From positions 107,705-171,704 of the forward strand of contig NZ_JAHRDV010000007.1 of the NCBI RefSeq assembly GCF_019083805.1: a stretch of 64,000 bases of DNA. The letters are read 5' to 3'. Shown piece by piece: positions 47,501 to 56,965 of the stretch (position 1 is its first letter; every line of letters starts with the position of its first letter). The notes under the pieces are model-generated. The model ran no database searches, had not been told where the DNA came from, and was given only the letters and a program-made list of their open reading frames with translations. This DNA comes from Acetobacter estunensis. GTDB lineage: Bacteria > Pseudomonadota > Alphaproteobacteria > Acetobacterales > Acetobacteraceae. A program made the translations under genes and the position numbers.

Positions 47501-47516
47501 CCGTCTGAATGTCTGA
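44508..47516 (+). CDS. soxA: Sarcosine oxidase, alpha subunit
   Basis: The large subunit, 1002 residues, as in other heterotetrameric enzymes. N-terminal ferredoxin-like domain without cluster cysteines (GCEGDTLASALLASG, MGRSFKYHRPRGPI), an NAD-binding Rossmann core (DVLVAGGGPAGLAAALAAAKAG), and a C-terminal aminomethyltransferase (GcvT-like) domain from about residue 610 (RPGEDMDAAVARECLAVR, GIFDATTLGKIEVVG) where THF is bound. The four-base overlap with soxD and eight-base overlap with soxG point to a single transcript. Confidence 0.96.
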   Translation: MSRSFRVPGRGRVNTRRPVQFSFDGRTYQGCEGDTLASALLASGKHLMGRSFKYHRPRGPISAGSDEPNAVVAVGAGPALQTPNLVATQVEIHDGLVAQSQNRFPCLEFDMGAMNNLASPLIPSGFYYKTFMWPRNFWTKVYEPIIRRSAGLGVAPTAPDPDSYAFQYTFCDVLVAGGGPAGLAAALAAAKAGAEVILADETNEFGGSLLSDQTSRIDGTAASAWAERMVAELAKLPNVRIFTRTTVFNYGPHNMVALNERLTDHLAAPNPGTPRERLWQVRAKEVVIASGAIERPLVFEGNDRPGVMLASAAQTYLNRYGVACGRRAVIATADDSAYRVALDLLDAGVQVAAIADIRVAPDSELLRKARAAGIPVLTNTTVQRAHGSQRVHSVELAPVLPGGDVGEGKHYRCDLLLMAGGWTPSLHLFSQSKGKVVYNAELDTYLPGESAQEERSAGSCRGLYDLGEVLADGLKAGTEAAGKAGFDGAVDLPLWEVRADAVGRGGFTGALPRRGKGLTAMAFVDYQNDVTAKDVKLAVREGFRSIEHIKRYTTTGMATDQGKTSNLNALGIASSALGRPKQKIGLTTFRAPYTPVTFGAFSGHERGNLFDPDRRTPIDPWARTKGAVFEDVSLWRRARYFPRPGEDMDAAVARECLAVRRSVGIFDATTLGKIEVVGPDAAEFMNRMYVNGWTKLGVGKCRYGLMCRENGFVYDDGVVGRIAKDRFHVTTTTGGAAGVLTMMEDYLQTEWRDLDVWLTSTSEEWAVIAVQGPKAREVLAPLVDGLDISHETMPHMSVKEGTIGGIPMRLFRVSFSGELGFEVNVPSRHGLEVWERIWEAGQPFGMTPYGTETMHVLRAEKGYIIVGQETDGTATPDDAGCGWAVSKIKKDFVGKRSLALSAMQDPDRYQLVGLLTQAPQEVLEEGAQLVADRNETIPMHKIGHVTSSYHSATLGRSIALAMVSAGRARMGETLFVPMEDRMIPVTVTSPVFYDAEGARLNV

Positions 47517-48033
47517 TGCACTGACAGTGTCCCGTCCCGGGTTCACGGCTACTCCCGTGAGAGGAGGGCGCCGCTTCTCTTTGCAGGGCCGCGCGGCCAC
47601 ACTTGATGGGACGGCGAAGTCTCTCGGTCTTGCGGAAGTGCCCGCTATGCTGGGCACAGCACAGGCAGGGAAATGCACGCTTTTGCGGCTAGCTCCACAA
47701 GAACTGCTGATCATCACTGATGATGCCGGTCTACCGGGGAAAGTCACGGATTATCTCGTGACCATTCCTCATAGTCTGGTGGAAGTGTCGGACCGGCAGG
47801 TGGGCTGGACGCTGGCGGGCGAGCGTCTGCGCGACACGCTGGCAGCGCTCAGTCCGCTGGATATGCGGGCGCGCTCCTTTCCTGTTGGGCGTGCCACCCG
47901 CACGCTCTTTGGTAAGGCTGACGGCATGGTGTGGCGCACGAGCGAGGATACGTTCCATCTGGAAGTCTGGCGTTCGTTTGCACCCTACATCGTGGCCATG
48001 CTGGACGCGGCCGCCCTCGACGCCGCTTGGTAA
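47509..48033 (+). CDS. soxG: Sarcosine oxidase, gamma subunit
   Basis: A 174-residue subunit related to the GcvT fold; family traits are weak but visible: LRLAPQELLIITDD, VEVSDRQVGWTLAGERLRDTLA (family S.......GP-A...L) and PVGRATRTLFGKADGMVWRT, then LEVWRSFAPYI. The call rests mainly on its position as the last gene of soxBDAG and on its length. Confidence 0.9.
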   Translation: MSDALTVSRPGFTATPVRGGRRFSLQGRAATLDGTAKSLGLAEVPAMLGTAQAGKCTLLRLAPQELLIITDDAGLPGKVTDYLVTIPHSLVEVSDRQVGWTLAGERLRDTLAALSPLDMRARSFPVGRATRTLFGKADGMVWRTSEDTFHLEVWRSFAPYIVAMLDAAALDAAW

Positions 48034-48170
48034 AAGCCGTCTCTCCTCTTTCTGGCGCTTACGCGTTAGAGGGAGGAGCGTAGCGCAGGTCGGTCGTTCG
48101 GCACGTTTTCTGGAGCAGCGGGACAGCCAGCGCTCCCCGCACGACCAGCGGAGACAAAGGAGTTTTCGCT

Positions 48171-49541
48171 ATGATCAGCGTTTTTGAAATCTTCAAGATT
48201 GGCATCGGACCGTCCTCCTCGCACACGGTCGGCCCCATGAAGGCGGCTCATGCGTTTTTGGAGGAACTGGCGCCTCTGATGCATGACGCTGCCCATCCAG
48301 TTCATGTGCAGGTCACACTGTATGGCTCGCTGGCTTGGACGGGTGTGGGACATGCAACGGATCGTGCGGTGATCCTCGGTCTTGCGGGATGCCAGCCGGA
48401 CACGGTGGATATGGCGACAGGGGATGCTGCGGTAGAACGCGCCCGTACTGCACATGAATCTGGTCCACATGGCTGCCTGTTTACGTTCGATCCCGCAAAA
48501 GACCTGATCTTTGACAAGGAGACGGTGCCTCCCGTTCATCCTAATACGCTCCAGTTCCAGGCTGTGGATGGAGAGGGAAATGAGATGTTTCTCCGACGGT
48601 TCTGTTCCATCGGAGGCGGATTTGTCGTGCCAGAGAACAGTAACGCGACGACTGTGCCGCAGAATGTGGATGTGCCGTTCGATTTCCGCACAGGGGAAGA
48701 CCTGCTGGCACGGGCGCGGCGGAGCGGCCTGTCCATTCCGGAAATCGTGCTGGCCAATGAAGCGGCATTGCGTCCGGTTGAGGACGTACGGGCGTATCTG
48801 GATCGCATCATCGACGTGATGATGGACTGCATCGATCACGGCATGGCCACCGAAGGGGTGTTGCCGGGTCGTCTGGGTGTGAAACGGCGGGCGCCTTTCA
48901 TACAGGCGCGGCTGGCGGCGGATCGTTTTCGCAATGTCCGCGCTGCGCACGAGATCATGGACTGGGTAAGCCTGTTCGCCATCGCAGTGAACGAGGAGAA
49001 CGCCGGGGGCGGCCGGGTCGTCACAGCGCCCACCAATGGGGCCGCGGGCGTGGTGCCGGCTGTGCTGCGCTATTACCGCGATTTTTGCCCCGGTGCGTCT
49101 CGTGCCGGCGAACGGGACTTTCTGCTCACGGCTGTCGCCATTGGCGGGTTGTTCAAGCGCAATGCTTCGATTTCGGGAGCTGAGGTCGGTTGCCAGGGAG
49201 AGGTTGGAGTGGCCTGTTCCATGGCGGCGGCTGGACTGGCGGCAGCGCTAGGAGGCAATGCCGCGCAAATCGAGAATGCGGCCGAGATCGGGATGGAGCA
49301 TCATCTCGGCATGACATGTGATCCGGTGGGCGGTCTGGTGCAGATCCCTTGCATCGAGCGCAACGCATTCGGGGCGGTCAAGGCCATCAATGCGGCCTCG
49401 CTGGCGCTGCGTGGTGATGGCTCGCATCATGTCTCTCTCGATAACGTGATCAGGACCATGCATGAGACCGGCAGGGATATGAACAGTCGTTACAAGGAAA
49501 CATCCCTTGGCGGTCTTGCCGTGCGGTTTCCGGAGTGTTGA
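48171..49541 (+). CDS. sdaA: L-serine ammonia-lyase, single-chain Fe-S type
   Basis: Deaminates L-serine to pyruvate and ammonia with a 4Fe-4S cluster. 456 residues: N-terminal [61 protein letters not shown] and [18 protein letters not shown]; the cysteines in these motifs are the cluster ligands. AAAGGAG lies eight bases before ATG 48171. It completes the route sarcosine to glycine to serine to pyruvate, with soxBDAG upstream and glyA at the far end of the locus. Confidence 0.95.
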   Translation: MISVFEIFKIGIGPSSSHTVGPMKAAHAFLEELAPLMHDAAHPVHVQVTLYGSLAWTGVGHATDRAVILGLAGCQPDTVDMATGDAAVERARTAHESGPHGCLFTFDPAKDLIFDKETVPPVHPNTLQFQAVDGEGNEMFLRRFCSIGGGFVVPENSNATTVPQNVDVPFDFRTGEDLLARARRSGLSIPEIVLANEAALRPVEDVRAYLDRIIDVMMDCIDHGMATEGVLPGRLGVKRRAPFIQARLAADRFRNVRAAHEIMDWVSLFAIAVNEENAGGGRVVTAPTNGAAGVVPAVLRYYRDFCPGASRAGERDFLLTAVAIGGLFKRNASISGAEVGCQGEVGVACSMAAAGLAAALGGNAAQIENAAEIGMEHHLGMTCDPVGGLVQIPCIERNAFGAVKAINAASLALRGDGSHHVSLDNVIRTMHETGRDMNSRYKETSLGGLAVRFPEC

Positions 49542-49551
49542 ATTTCATATG

Positions 49552-49581
49552 GTCGTTACGATATAAAAACATGTCGCAACG
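49552..49581 (+). promoter_or_regulatory. Tandem half-sites before gbcA, AraC-type candidate
   Basis: GTCGTTACG (49552-49560) and GTCGCAACG (49573-49581) are direct repeats spaced exactly 21 bases, two helical turns, as expected for the two HTH motifs of an AraC-family activator. They lie about 80-105 bases before the gbcA start. A binding protein could be either GlxA-type regulator in the locus. Confidence 0.5.
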
Positions 49582-49657
49582 TGGCAATCGGGTTTCTGGC
49601 GCAGCGCCATACTGACCTTGTCGAACCGGAGTCGGGTCGAGGTAGGGGAACGCCATC

Positions 49658-50914
49658 ATGTCGGGTCAGTCTCACGAATCTCTCGCCAATCTTCTCGCCC
49701 GCCGTAAGCCGGGCTACGCGCTTGAAGCGCCGTTCTACACGGACGATGCGATCTTCGAGGCGGATATGGACTACATCTTTTCCCGTCACTGGATCTATGT
49801 CGGCGTGGAGCCTGACATTGCCGAGCCGGGTGACGCGATGGTGGTCAATATCGGCAAGGCTTCCGTCATCATTACGCGCGATGACGACGATCAGGTCCGG
49901 GCTTTCCACAATGTATGCCGCCATCGCGGCGCGCGGATGATCCCGGAAGGCAAGACGATGATCGGCAACATCGTCTGTCCCTATCACTCATGGACCTATG
50001 GTCTGGACGGCGATCTGAAGTTTGCCGAGCATATGGGCGAGGATTTCGATCGCACCTGTCGTGGTCTCAAGAAGGTGGCGATCCGCTCGGTCGGTGGCCT
50101 GCTGTTTGTCTGTCTGGCCAAAAATCCGCCGGATGACATCGAAGAGATGGCTCGCGTGATGGAACCGTATCTGGCGCCGCACGATATTCGCAATACGCGC
50201 GTGGCTTTTGAGTCCGATCTGATCGAGAACGGCAATTGGAAGCTCACGCTCGAGAACAACCGCGAGTGCTATCACTGCGGTCCGAACCATCCGGAGCTTA
50301 CTATTCCGCTTTTTGCCTATGGCTTTGGCTATGCGCCCGGCACGCTGGATGAAGAGCAATTGCGTGACGCCGAGCGGTATGCGGAACTTTCCCGCACCTG
50401 CCATACACGCTGGGAAGGGGAGGGGTTGCCCTCACAGGAAGTCGATCATCTCGATGACCGTGTCACGGGATTCCGTACGGAACGCTTGCCCATCGATCAG
50501 TCGGGTGAGAGCCAGACGCTGGACACGAAGGCGGCCTGCCGTATTCCGCTGGGGGCATTGAAGGACAAGGCTGTGGGAGGGCTGTCATTCTGGACGCAGC
50601 CCAATTCGTGGCATCATTTCATGGGCGATCACATCGTCACTTTTACGGTTCTGCCGATTGACGCGTCCCACACTTTGGTGCGCACGAAATGGCTCGTGCA
50701 CAAGGACGCTGTGGAAGGTGTGGACTATGACCTCCAGCGTCTGACCGAAGTCTGGCAGGCGACCAATCAGCAGGATGCGGATCTGGTCGAGATTTCGCAG
50801 CAGGGCGCGGAAGATCCGGCGTTCGAACCAGGGCCGTATTCTCCCTACACCGAAGGTCTCGTGGAAAAGTTCGCGGCCTGGTACATCGGACGCATGAAGG
50901 CGGCGCTCGGATGA
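49658..50914 (+). CDS. gbcA: Glycine betaine monooxygenase, Rieske subunit
   Basis: Oxygenase of the betaine demethylase: glycine betaine + O2 + NAD(P)H to dimethylglycine and formaldehyde. 418 residues. Rieske motif C87-R-H89 ... C107-P-Y-H110 (CRHRGARM and CPYHSWTYG). A mononuclear-iron stretch NRECYHCGPNHPEL matches the 2-His facial triad of the Rieske-type GbcA/CntA family. The stop overlaps the gbcB start by four bases. Confidence 0.92.
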   Translation: MSGQSHESLANLLARRKPGYALEAPFYTDDAIFEADMDYIFSRHWIYVGVEPDIAEPGDAMVVNIGKASVIITRDDDDQVRAFHNVCRHRGARMIPEGKTMIGNIVCPYHSWTYGLDGDLKFAEHMGEDFDRTCRGLKKVAIRSVGGLLFVCLAKNPPDDIEEMARVMEPYLAPHDIRNTRVAFESDLIENGNWKLTLENNRECYHCGPNHPELTIPLFAYGFGYAPGTLDEEQLRDAERYAELSRTCHTRWEGEGLPSQEVDHLDDRVTGFRTERLPIDQSGESQTLDTKAACRIPLGALKDKAVGGLSFWTQPNSWHHFMGDHIVTFTVLPIDASHTLVRTKWLVHKDAVEGVDYDLQRLTEVWQATNQQDADLVEISQQGAEDPAFEPGPYSPYTEGLVEKFAAWYIGRMKAALG

Positions 50915-52017
50915 CGGAAGCGGCCATGCGGTTGGAACTGGCAGCGCTGGCTGCTGCTCCACTGTGGGATCCGGAGCGTGACGAGGTGGTGGTGTGCCGT
51001 GAGGTGCATGACGAAACCCATGATGTGCGGACCTTCGTGTTTGCCTCCCGGGAGCCTCGCCGCTTTTTCTACAGCCCGGGGCAGTTCATCACGCTGACGC
51101 TGCCCTGTGGCCCGGCGGGTGAGGATATCTGCCGCAGTTACACCCTATCTTCCGCGCCGACACGTCCGGATCGTATAGCGATCACCGTCAAGCGCGTAGT
51201 GGGTGGTCTGGTGTCCAACTGGCTCCACGATAATCTCAAACCCGGAATGGAAGTGCCTATCGCGGGGCCGACAGGGACATTCACCTGCGCGGAAAGTTCT
51301 TCGCGTAAATTTCTGTTTCTCTCGGGAGGAAGCGGCATCACTCCGATGATGTCCATGGCGCGTACGCTGCACGATCTGGGCGGAATGGCCGATGTCATGT
51401 TCCTTCACAGTGCCCGCACACCTGACGATCTGATTTTCGCGCGTGAGCTGGCGCTGATGGAACACAACTGGCCGGGTTTCCGCACTGCGACCCTGTGCGA
51501 AGAGGATCGCCCGTCCGGGCGCTGGCCGGGGCTGCGTGGACGGTTGACGGCGGCCGTGCTGCCGTTACTCGCTCCGGATTTTCTGGAACGTGAAGTGTAT
51601 GTCTGCGGGCCCGCGCCCTACATGGCCGCCGTGCGCGATCTTCTGCGCGACAGCGGGTACGATATGACGCGCCATCATGAGGAGAGTTTTGACTTCGCCA
51701 CGCTCATGCAGGGCGAGCTGGAAGAAGCGCTTGCCATGCCCGAGCCGGGAGAGGCGCGTTACAAGGTCACATTCACCAAGAGCCGTCGTGAGGTCGAATG
51801 TGGAGGCGAGACGTCCGTGCTGTCCGCTGCGCGCGCCGAAGGTATGCGGCTTCCGGCGTCCTGCGCGAAGGGGTTGTGCGGCACGTGTAAGTGCAAACTC
51901 GTCTCCGGCACGGTGGAGATGAAGCATGAAGGGGGGATCCGCCAACGTGAGATCGATCAGGGTATGATTTTGATCTGTTGCGCAAAACCCACCTCCGATC
52001 TTGTCATCGAGCGTTGA
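50911..52017 (+). CDS. gbcB: Glycine betaine monooxygenase reductase
   Basis: Electron-transfer partner of GbcA, 368 residues. FAD domain (RRFFYSPGQFITLTLP and CRSYTLSS), NAD domain (LFLSGGSGITPMMSMA, YVCGPAPYM) and a C-terminal plant-type 2Fe-2S domain with Cys at about 318, 323, 326 and 356 (SCAKGLCGTCKCKLVSG, LICCAKP). The order (oxidoreductase then ferredoxin) matches known GbcB. Coupled to gbcA by a four-base overlap. Confidence 0.92.
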   Translation: MTEAAMRLELAALAAAPLWDPERDEVVVCREVHDETHDVRTFVFASREPRRFFYSPGQFITLTLPCGPAGEDICRSYTLSSAPTRPDRIAITVKRVVGGLVSNWLHDNLKPGMEVPIAGPTGTFTCAESSSRKFLFLSGGSGITPMMSMARTLHDLGGMADVMFLHSARTPDDLIFARELALMEHNWPGFRTATLCEEDRPSGRWPGLRGRLTAAVLPLLAPDFLEREVYVCGPAPYMAAVRDLLRDSGYDMTRHHEESFDFATLMQGELEEALAMPEPGEARYKVTFTKSRREVECGGETSVLSAARAEGMRLPASCAKGLCGTCKCKLVSGTVEMKHEGGIRQREIDQGMILICCAKPTSDLVIER

Positions 52018-52020
52018 CCG

Positions 52021-53019
52021 ATGGCCGCTCTCCACGATCTGGGATCATTTCGCCGCTTCGGTTTTCTGACGCTTGCGGGGTATTCCATGATCGCGGTGAG
52101 CAATGCCATCGAGGCTCTGCGTATGGCCAATCGGCTGGCGGAAGAGGACGTTTATGAATGGTCCGTCCTGTCGCTGGATGGAACGCCTGTGGCATCCAGC
52201 AATGGGCTGTCTCTGATGCCGACACAATCGGCGAAAAGCATAGAACCTTTCGATGCTCTGTTCGTTTGTGGAGGAGTGGATGTGCGCCGTGCCACGAGCG
52301 CCTCCGTACTGTCGTGGCTGCGGCAGCAGGGCCGACGCAACATTGCGATGGGCGCCTTGTGCACCGGCACATTCGCACTGGCAGAAGCCGGGCTTCTCCG
52401 CGGCTATCGCTGCGCCATTCATTGGGAAAACCTCTCGGCACTCCAAGAGGAATTTCCTGAAATCGATATCACGGATGATCTGTTCGTGATCGACCGCAAT
52501 CGCCTGACCTGCACGGGCGGTCTTGCGCCGCTGCATATGATGCTGCGCCTCGTGGAAGCTCGTTTTGGGTCTGTGCGTGTGCGTGAAATCCTCAGCCAAT
52601 TTCTGCTTGATCGCGATCGTGCTGGCAATGAGCGACAGCCTGTGCCCACGCCTCCGGGTACGCCTGTGGCCATGGCGCGGGCACTGGATCTTATCGAGCG
52701 CGAAAGTGAGAGGGCTTTGCGGATCGAAGAAATCGCGGCGGCAGCGCGTCTCTCCGTCCGGCAGCTCGAGCGTCTGTTTCGACGCCACCTTGGCGTAACG
52801 CCAGCCGCTTATCTGGTGGGGGTGCGGCTGGAACGTGCCCGACGACTGCTGCGCCAGACGGCCATGTCCGTCACGGATATCGGTGTGGCCTGCGGTTTTG
52901 TTTCAAGCTCTCATTTCAGTTCCGCCTATCGTAGCCGTTTCGGTCGCCCGCCGCGCGAAGAGCGCCGGCAGGGCACAGCGGCTTCCTCATCGACCCGAAC
53001 CATGGATCTCCCGGCATGA
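52021..53019 (+). CDS. GlxA-type AraC-family regulator inside the betaine operon
   Basis: 332 residues: N-terminal DJ-1/PfpI-like domain (SMIAVSNAIEALRMAN, LFVCGGVDVRR, MGALCTGTFALAEAGLL) and C-terminal double HTH (IEEIAAAARLSVRQLERLFRRHLG, SVTDIGVACGFVSSSHFSSAYRSRFG). This is the architecture of GbdR, the betaine/dimethylglycine-responsive activator in Pseudomonas. It starts three bases after gbcB and overlaps dgcA by four, so it is co-expressed with its likely targets. Confidence 0.88.
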   Translation: MAALHDLGSFRRFGFLTLAGYSMIAVSNAIEALRMANRLAEEDVYEWSVLSLDGTPVASSNGLSLMPTQSAKSIEPFDALFVCGGVDVRRATSASVLSWLRQQGRRNIAMGALCTGTFALAEAGLLRGYRCAIHWENLSALQEEFPEIDITDDLFVIDRNRLTCTGGLAPLHMMLRLVEARFGSVRVREILSQFLLDRDRAGNERQPVPTPPGTPVAMARALDLIERESERALRIEEIAAAARLSVRQLERLFRRHLGVTPAAYLVGVRLERARRLLRQTAMSVTDIGVACGFVSSSHFSSAYRSRFGRPPREERRQGTAASSSTRTMDLPA

Positions 53020-55067
53020 GTGCGAACATCGAAGCTCTGTTCAAACCGTTGCGTATTCGCAACATGACCATTCGCAACCGGGTGATGAGCACAAGCCATG
53101 CGCCGGGCTATGGCAAGGATGGCAAGCCGCAGGAACGGTATCAGCTCTATCATGCGGAAAAGGCCAAAGGCGGTATTGGGCTGACCATGTTCGGTGGCTC
53201 ATCGTCTGTCGCTCATGACAGTCCGGCCACACCGTGGAATCAGGTTTCTGTCGTGGATGACAGCGTGATTCCCTATTTCCAGAAATTCGCTGACCGTGTG
53301 CATGGGCATGGCGCGAAGCTGATGATTCAGATCACGCATATGGGTCGTCGCACACGTTGGGACACGGATGCGTGGCTGCCGGTCATAGGGCCGTCCCCAC
53401 GCCGTGAGCCCGCGTCGCGTTCCATGCCCAAGGAAATGGAGATTGAGGATATCACCCGTGTGGTCAAGGCGTTTGCCGATGCTGCACGGCGTTGCAAGGA
53501 AGGTGGCTTGGACGGTCTGGAGATTTCCGGAGCGCACGGACATCTGCTCGATCAGTTCTGGAGCCCTTCGGTCAATCACCGTGTGGATGGATATGGCGGC
53601 TCACTTGAACACCGGATGCGGTTTGGCATTGAGGTTCTGAGCGCCATCCGAGAGGCCGTGGGTGAGGACTTTGTGGTCGGCATGCGCATGTCGGGCAACG
53701 AACTGCTCACCAATGGTCTGTCCCAAGAGGACTGTATCGCTATCGCTTCCGAATATGCCGCGCGCGGGCTGGTGGATTTCGTGAATGTCATTGGCGGTCA
53801 GGCGCGCGATGAGATGTCGCACGCTGTCAGCCTTCCCAATATGGCTTTTTCTGTTGCACCCTTCCTGCATCTGGCCAGTGCCATACGGCGAGAAGCTGAT
53901 GTGCCGGTCTTTCATGCCCAGCGCATCATGGATGTGGCGACAGCCGCCCGTGCGGTGGCGGAAGGGCATGTAGACATGGTGGCGATGACGCGCGCCCACA
54001 TTGCCGATCCGCACATCGTCAACAAACTGGCGGCCGGGCGTGCGGACGACATTCGTCAGTGCGTTGGCGCGGGCTACTGCATCGACCGTATTTATGTCGG
54101 CGGGGATGCGCTGTGTCTCCAGAACGCGGCCACGGGGCGTGAGGCGACCATGCCGCACGACGTGACGTCAACAACAGGACCAAAACGCAAAATCGTCATC
54201 GTTGGCGGTGGCATGGCGGGGCTTGAGGCGGCGCGTGTCTCGGCCCTGCGCGGACATGACGTGGTGCTGTTCGAGCGCGAGAACGAAACGGGCGGTCAGG
54301 TCAATCTTGCGGCGAAGGCCGGCTGGCGGGAGGCGTTGACGGGCATTGTGCGTTGGTTGGACGCGCAGGTGCGCAAGCTGGGTGTGGATGTGCGAACAGG
54401 CACGGAAGCAACAGCCGAGATGGTGCGTATCGAGAAACCTGACGTTGTGATCGTTGCCACTGGTGGCGCGGCCTGGCGAGGCGAGGTGGAAGGCGCAGAT
54501 CTGGTGCACACGACGGCGGATGTGCTCAGCGGCGCCGTGAACCCGGCTGGTAGTGTGCTGCTTTATGATGAAATGGGACAACATAACGCAGCGTCCGTTG
54601 GGGAAGTGATGGCGACGCGCGGCTGCCTCGTTGAGATGGCCACCCATGATCGGCTGATCGCGCAGGAGGTGGGCACCACGAACCAGCCGGTGCATCTGCG
54701 TGAACTTTACAAGCACGGCGTGATCATGACGCCCAACATGGAACTGCGGGAAGTGGTGCGTGAGGGCAACCGCCTTGTCGCCGTCCTGCGCAACACCATG
54801 ACGGAAGAAGAGGAAGAACGGCTGGTCGATCATGTGGTCGTGGAGTGCGGAACGCTTCCTCGTGAGGCGCTCTACATGGAACTCAAGGAGGCTTCCACCA
54901 ATCATGGTCAGACCGATATTCAAGCGCTTCTGGGTGGTGTGATGCAGCCTGCGGTAGCGGATTTGAAAAGCGGCGATTACGCGCTGTTTCGTATCGGAGA
55001 TGCGGTGGCCGGGCGCAACATTCATGCGGCTCTCTACGATGCCTTGCGTCTGTGCAAGGATTTCTGA
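53016..55067 (+). CDS. dgcA: Dimethylglycine demethylase, DgcA-type flavoprotein
   Basis: 683 residues with two parts. An FMN old-yellow-enzyme barrel (NVMSTSHAPGYGK-like NRVMSTSHAPGYG, ISGAHGHLLDQFWSPSVNHR) ends in a 4Fe-4S cysteine set (RQCVGAGYCIDRIYVGGDALC). A C-terminal FAD/NAD module follows (KIVIVGGGMAGLEAARVSALRG). This trimethylamine-dehydrogenase-like layout and the dgcB/etfAB partners identify it as the dimethylglycine demethylase subunit, giving sarcosine. Overlaps the regulator by four bases. Confidence 0.9.
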   Translation: MSANIEALFKPLRIRNMTIRNRVMSTSHAPGYGKDGKPQERYQLYHAEKAKGGIGLTMFGGSSSVAHDSPATPWNQVSVVDDSVIPYFQKFADRVHGHGAKLMIQITHMGRRTRWDTDAWLPVIGPSPRREPASRSMPKEMEIEDITRVVKAFADAARRCKEGGLDGLEISGAHGHLLDQFWSPSVNHRVDGYGGSLEHRMRFGIEVLSAIREAVGEDFVVGMRMSGNELLTNGLSQEDCIAIASEYAARGLVDFVNVIGGQARDEMSHAVSLPNMAFSVAPFLHLASAIRREADVPVFHAQRIMDVATAARAVAEGHVDMVAMTRAHIADPHIVNKLAAGRADDIRQCVGAGYCIDRIYVGGDALCLQNAATGREATMPHDVTSTTGPKRKIVIVGGGMAGLEAARVSALRGHDVVLFERENETGGQVNLAAKAGWREALTGIVRWLDAQVRKLGVDVRTGTEATAEMVRIEKPDVVIVATGGAAWRGEVEGADLVHTTADVLSGAVNPAGSVLLYDEMGQHNAASVGEVMATRGCLVEMATHDRLIAQEVGTTNQPVHLRELYKHGVIMTPNMELREVVREGNRLVAVLRNTMTEEEEERLVDHVVVECGTLPREALYMELKEASTNHGQTDIQALLGGVMQPAVADLKSGDYALFRIGDAVAGRNIHAALYDALRLCKDF

Positions 55068-55069
55068 GC

Positions 55070-56965
55070 GTGAGACAGCGATCCGGGGCGATTGCGGCAG
55101 GTCTGGTCTGGGGATTGGGGACGGCGCTCGTGCTGTCTGCCGTTCCGATGGTCCGTCGCTGGCGAAAAGGACAGGCAAAACCCGTGGACATGGTGCGCGG
55201 TCTGGCCGCCGTGCCGAAACGCTATCTGGTGGATGTGCATCACGCGGTGGAGCGTCGTCCGGGCGCGGCCCGTATGCACGCGTTGGTCGCGGGCGGCACG
55301 CTGGCGGGCACGACATTACTGGCGGCTGGAATAGTGCCGGCATTTCGAAATAACCGCTTCTACTGGGCAAGTGTCGGACTGTTCTTCACGACGGCCATCG
55401 CTGGCACGTGGTTGGTCCGTAAGCGCCGTTCGCCACAGAAGCCGAGTTATCTCTCGGGAGGAAAGTTCCTTTGGCTGCCTTACGCTCTCGGTGCTTGGAA
55501 CGTGGGTGGTGGCCTGTTGGCTTTTGGGCAGATCATGGGAGCCGGGGGTATTCTGTTTTCAGCGGTGCCGCTTTTTCTCATGTTGGTGGGCGGTGCCGGG
55601 ATTGTTGTGCAGGTGGCACGTGGACCGATGCGTCATGCTTTCTCCGGTGTGACATGGCTGGCCGCGCACTCTCGGCCCGAACGGTTTGGCGGTGGCCGGA
55701 GCACAGAGTTGCGTCCGCTTGATCTGGCTGCGCCAATGCTCGGGGCAATGGTGCCAAGTGATTTTGGCTGGAACATCCTTGCATCGTTTGACGCCTGTAT
55801 CGAATGCGGGCGATGTGAGCAGCACTGTCCGGCTTTCGCCGCCGGGCAGAGGTTGAACCCGAAAGCGCTTGTGCAGGGACTGGCGCTTGCAGCGCGTGGT
55901 GAGGATGCCTGCGCCTATACCGGCTCTCCCGCGCCGCATGCACTACCAGTGGCGGGAAAGGGAAGCCTGTCATCGCCCGTCATTGGCGTGGACGGCATGA
56001 TCCATCCTGATACGCTGTGGGCCTGCACGACCTGTCGGGCGTGTGTCGAGCAATGTCCGATGATGATTGAGCATGTGGACACCATTGTCGATTTGCGACG
56101 GGCACAGACACTCATGTTGGGTGAGGTGCGACCGGGTGCGGCGGAGGCGCTGCGTCATCTGCGCGAAAGTGCGGAATCCGGTGGTCGTCCGTTGTCTGCG
56201 CGTGCGGACGGGCTGGCGGGTGAGAACGTGCCGGTTCTGGAAGAGGATGGTGAGACGGACGTGCTCCTCTGGCTGGGTGAGGGGGCATACGAGCTGCGCT
56301 ATGCCCGCACCCTGCGCGCGCTTGTGAAGCTGCTGAACATGGCCAGCGTGGACTTCGCCATTCTGGGCGAAGCCGAACTGGATTGTGGTGATCTGGCGCG
56401 GCGTCTCGGAGATGAAGCGACGTTCCAGATGCTGGCCGGAGAGGTGATCGACACGCTTGGTCGTCGTCGTTTCAAGCGCATCGTGACGGCGGATCCACAC
56501 GCGCTGAACGTGCTACGCAACGAATATCCGGCGCTGGGCGGCTTGTGGGAGGTACTGCATCATACGGCGCTGCTGGATGAACTGGTCTCCGCCGGTCGTC
56601 TGAAGCTGGATGCGAAAGCGTTGCCTCCGGTGGCGTATCATGACCCGTGCTATCTCGCGCGGTATAATGGAGAAACCGATGCTCCGCGCCGCCTGCTGGC
56701 GGCCTGCTGTTCGCAGACGGTGGAGATGGAGCGACACGGCAGGCAGGCAATGTGCTGCGGCGGCGGCGGCGGTAATCCGGTTAGCGATGTGGATGCCGTG
56801 GAACGTATCCCCGATCTGCGGATGCAGCAGGTAGCACGGTCGGGAGCGGCCATTGTGGCAGTGGCCTGTCCTGGATGCACCGCGATGCTCGAAGGTGTGC
56901 CGGAACCACGTGCCGAAGTGAAAGACATCGCGGAACTGGTTCTCGATGCTGTGGTGGCGGCATGA
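55070..56965 (+). CDS. dgcB: Membrane-bound iron-sulfur partner of DgcA
   Basis: 631 residues from GTG 55070, which has AAGGA nine bases before it; a GTG at 55052 inside dgcA would add six. The N-terminal 200 residues (DUF3483) hold several transmembrane helices (AGIVPAFRNNRFYWASVGLFF region). Two 4Fe-4S clusters follow (CIECGRCEQHCP and CTTCRACVEQCP), then a heterodisulfide-reductase-like part with the CCG signature (MCCGGGGG) and VACPGCTAML. It should pass electrons from DgcA via ETF to the membrane quinone pool. Confidence 0.9.
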   Translation: MRQRSGAIAAGLVWGLGTALVLSAVPMVRRWRKGQAKPVDMVRGLAAVPKRYLVDVHHAVERRPGAARMHALVAGGTLAGTTLLAAGIVPAFRNNRFYWASVGLFFTTAIAGTWLVRKRRSPQKPSYLSGGKFLWLPYALGAWNVGGGLLAFGQIMGAGGILFSAVPLFLMLVGGAGIVVQVARGPMRHAFSGVTWLAAHSRPERFGGGRSTELRPLDLAAPMLGAMVPSDFGWNILASFDACIECGRCEQHCPAFAAGQRLNPKALVQGLALAARGEDACAYTGSPAPHALPVAGKGSLSSPVIGVDGMIHPDTLWACTTCRACVEQCPMMIEHVDTIVDLRRAQTLMLGEVRPGAAEALRHLRESAESGGRPLSARADGLAGENVPVLEEDGETDVLLWLGEGAYELRYARTLRALVKLLNMASVDFAILGEAELDCGDLARRLGDEATFQMLAGEVIDTLGRRRFKRIVTADPHALNVLRNEYPALGGLWEVLHHTALLDELVSAGRLKLDAKALPPVAYHDPCYLARYNGETDAPRRLLAACCSQTVEMERHGRQAMCCGGGGGNPVSDVDAVERIPDLRMQQVARSGAAIVAVACPGCTAMLEGVPEPRAEVKDIAELVLDAVVAA

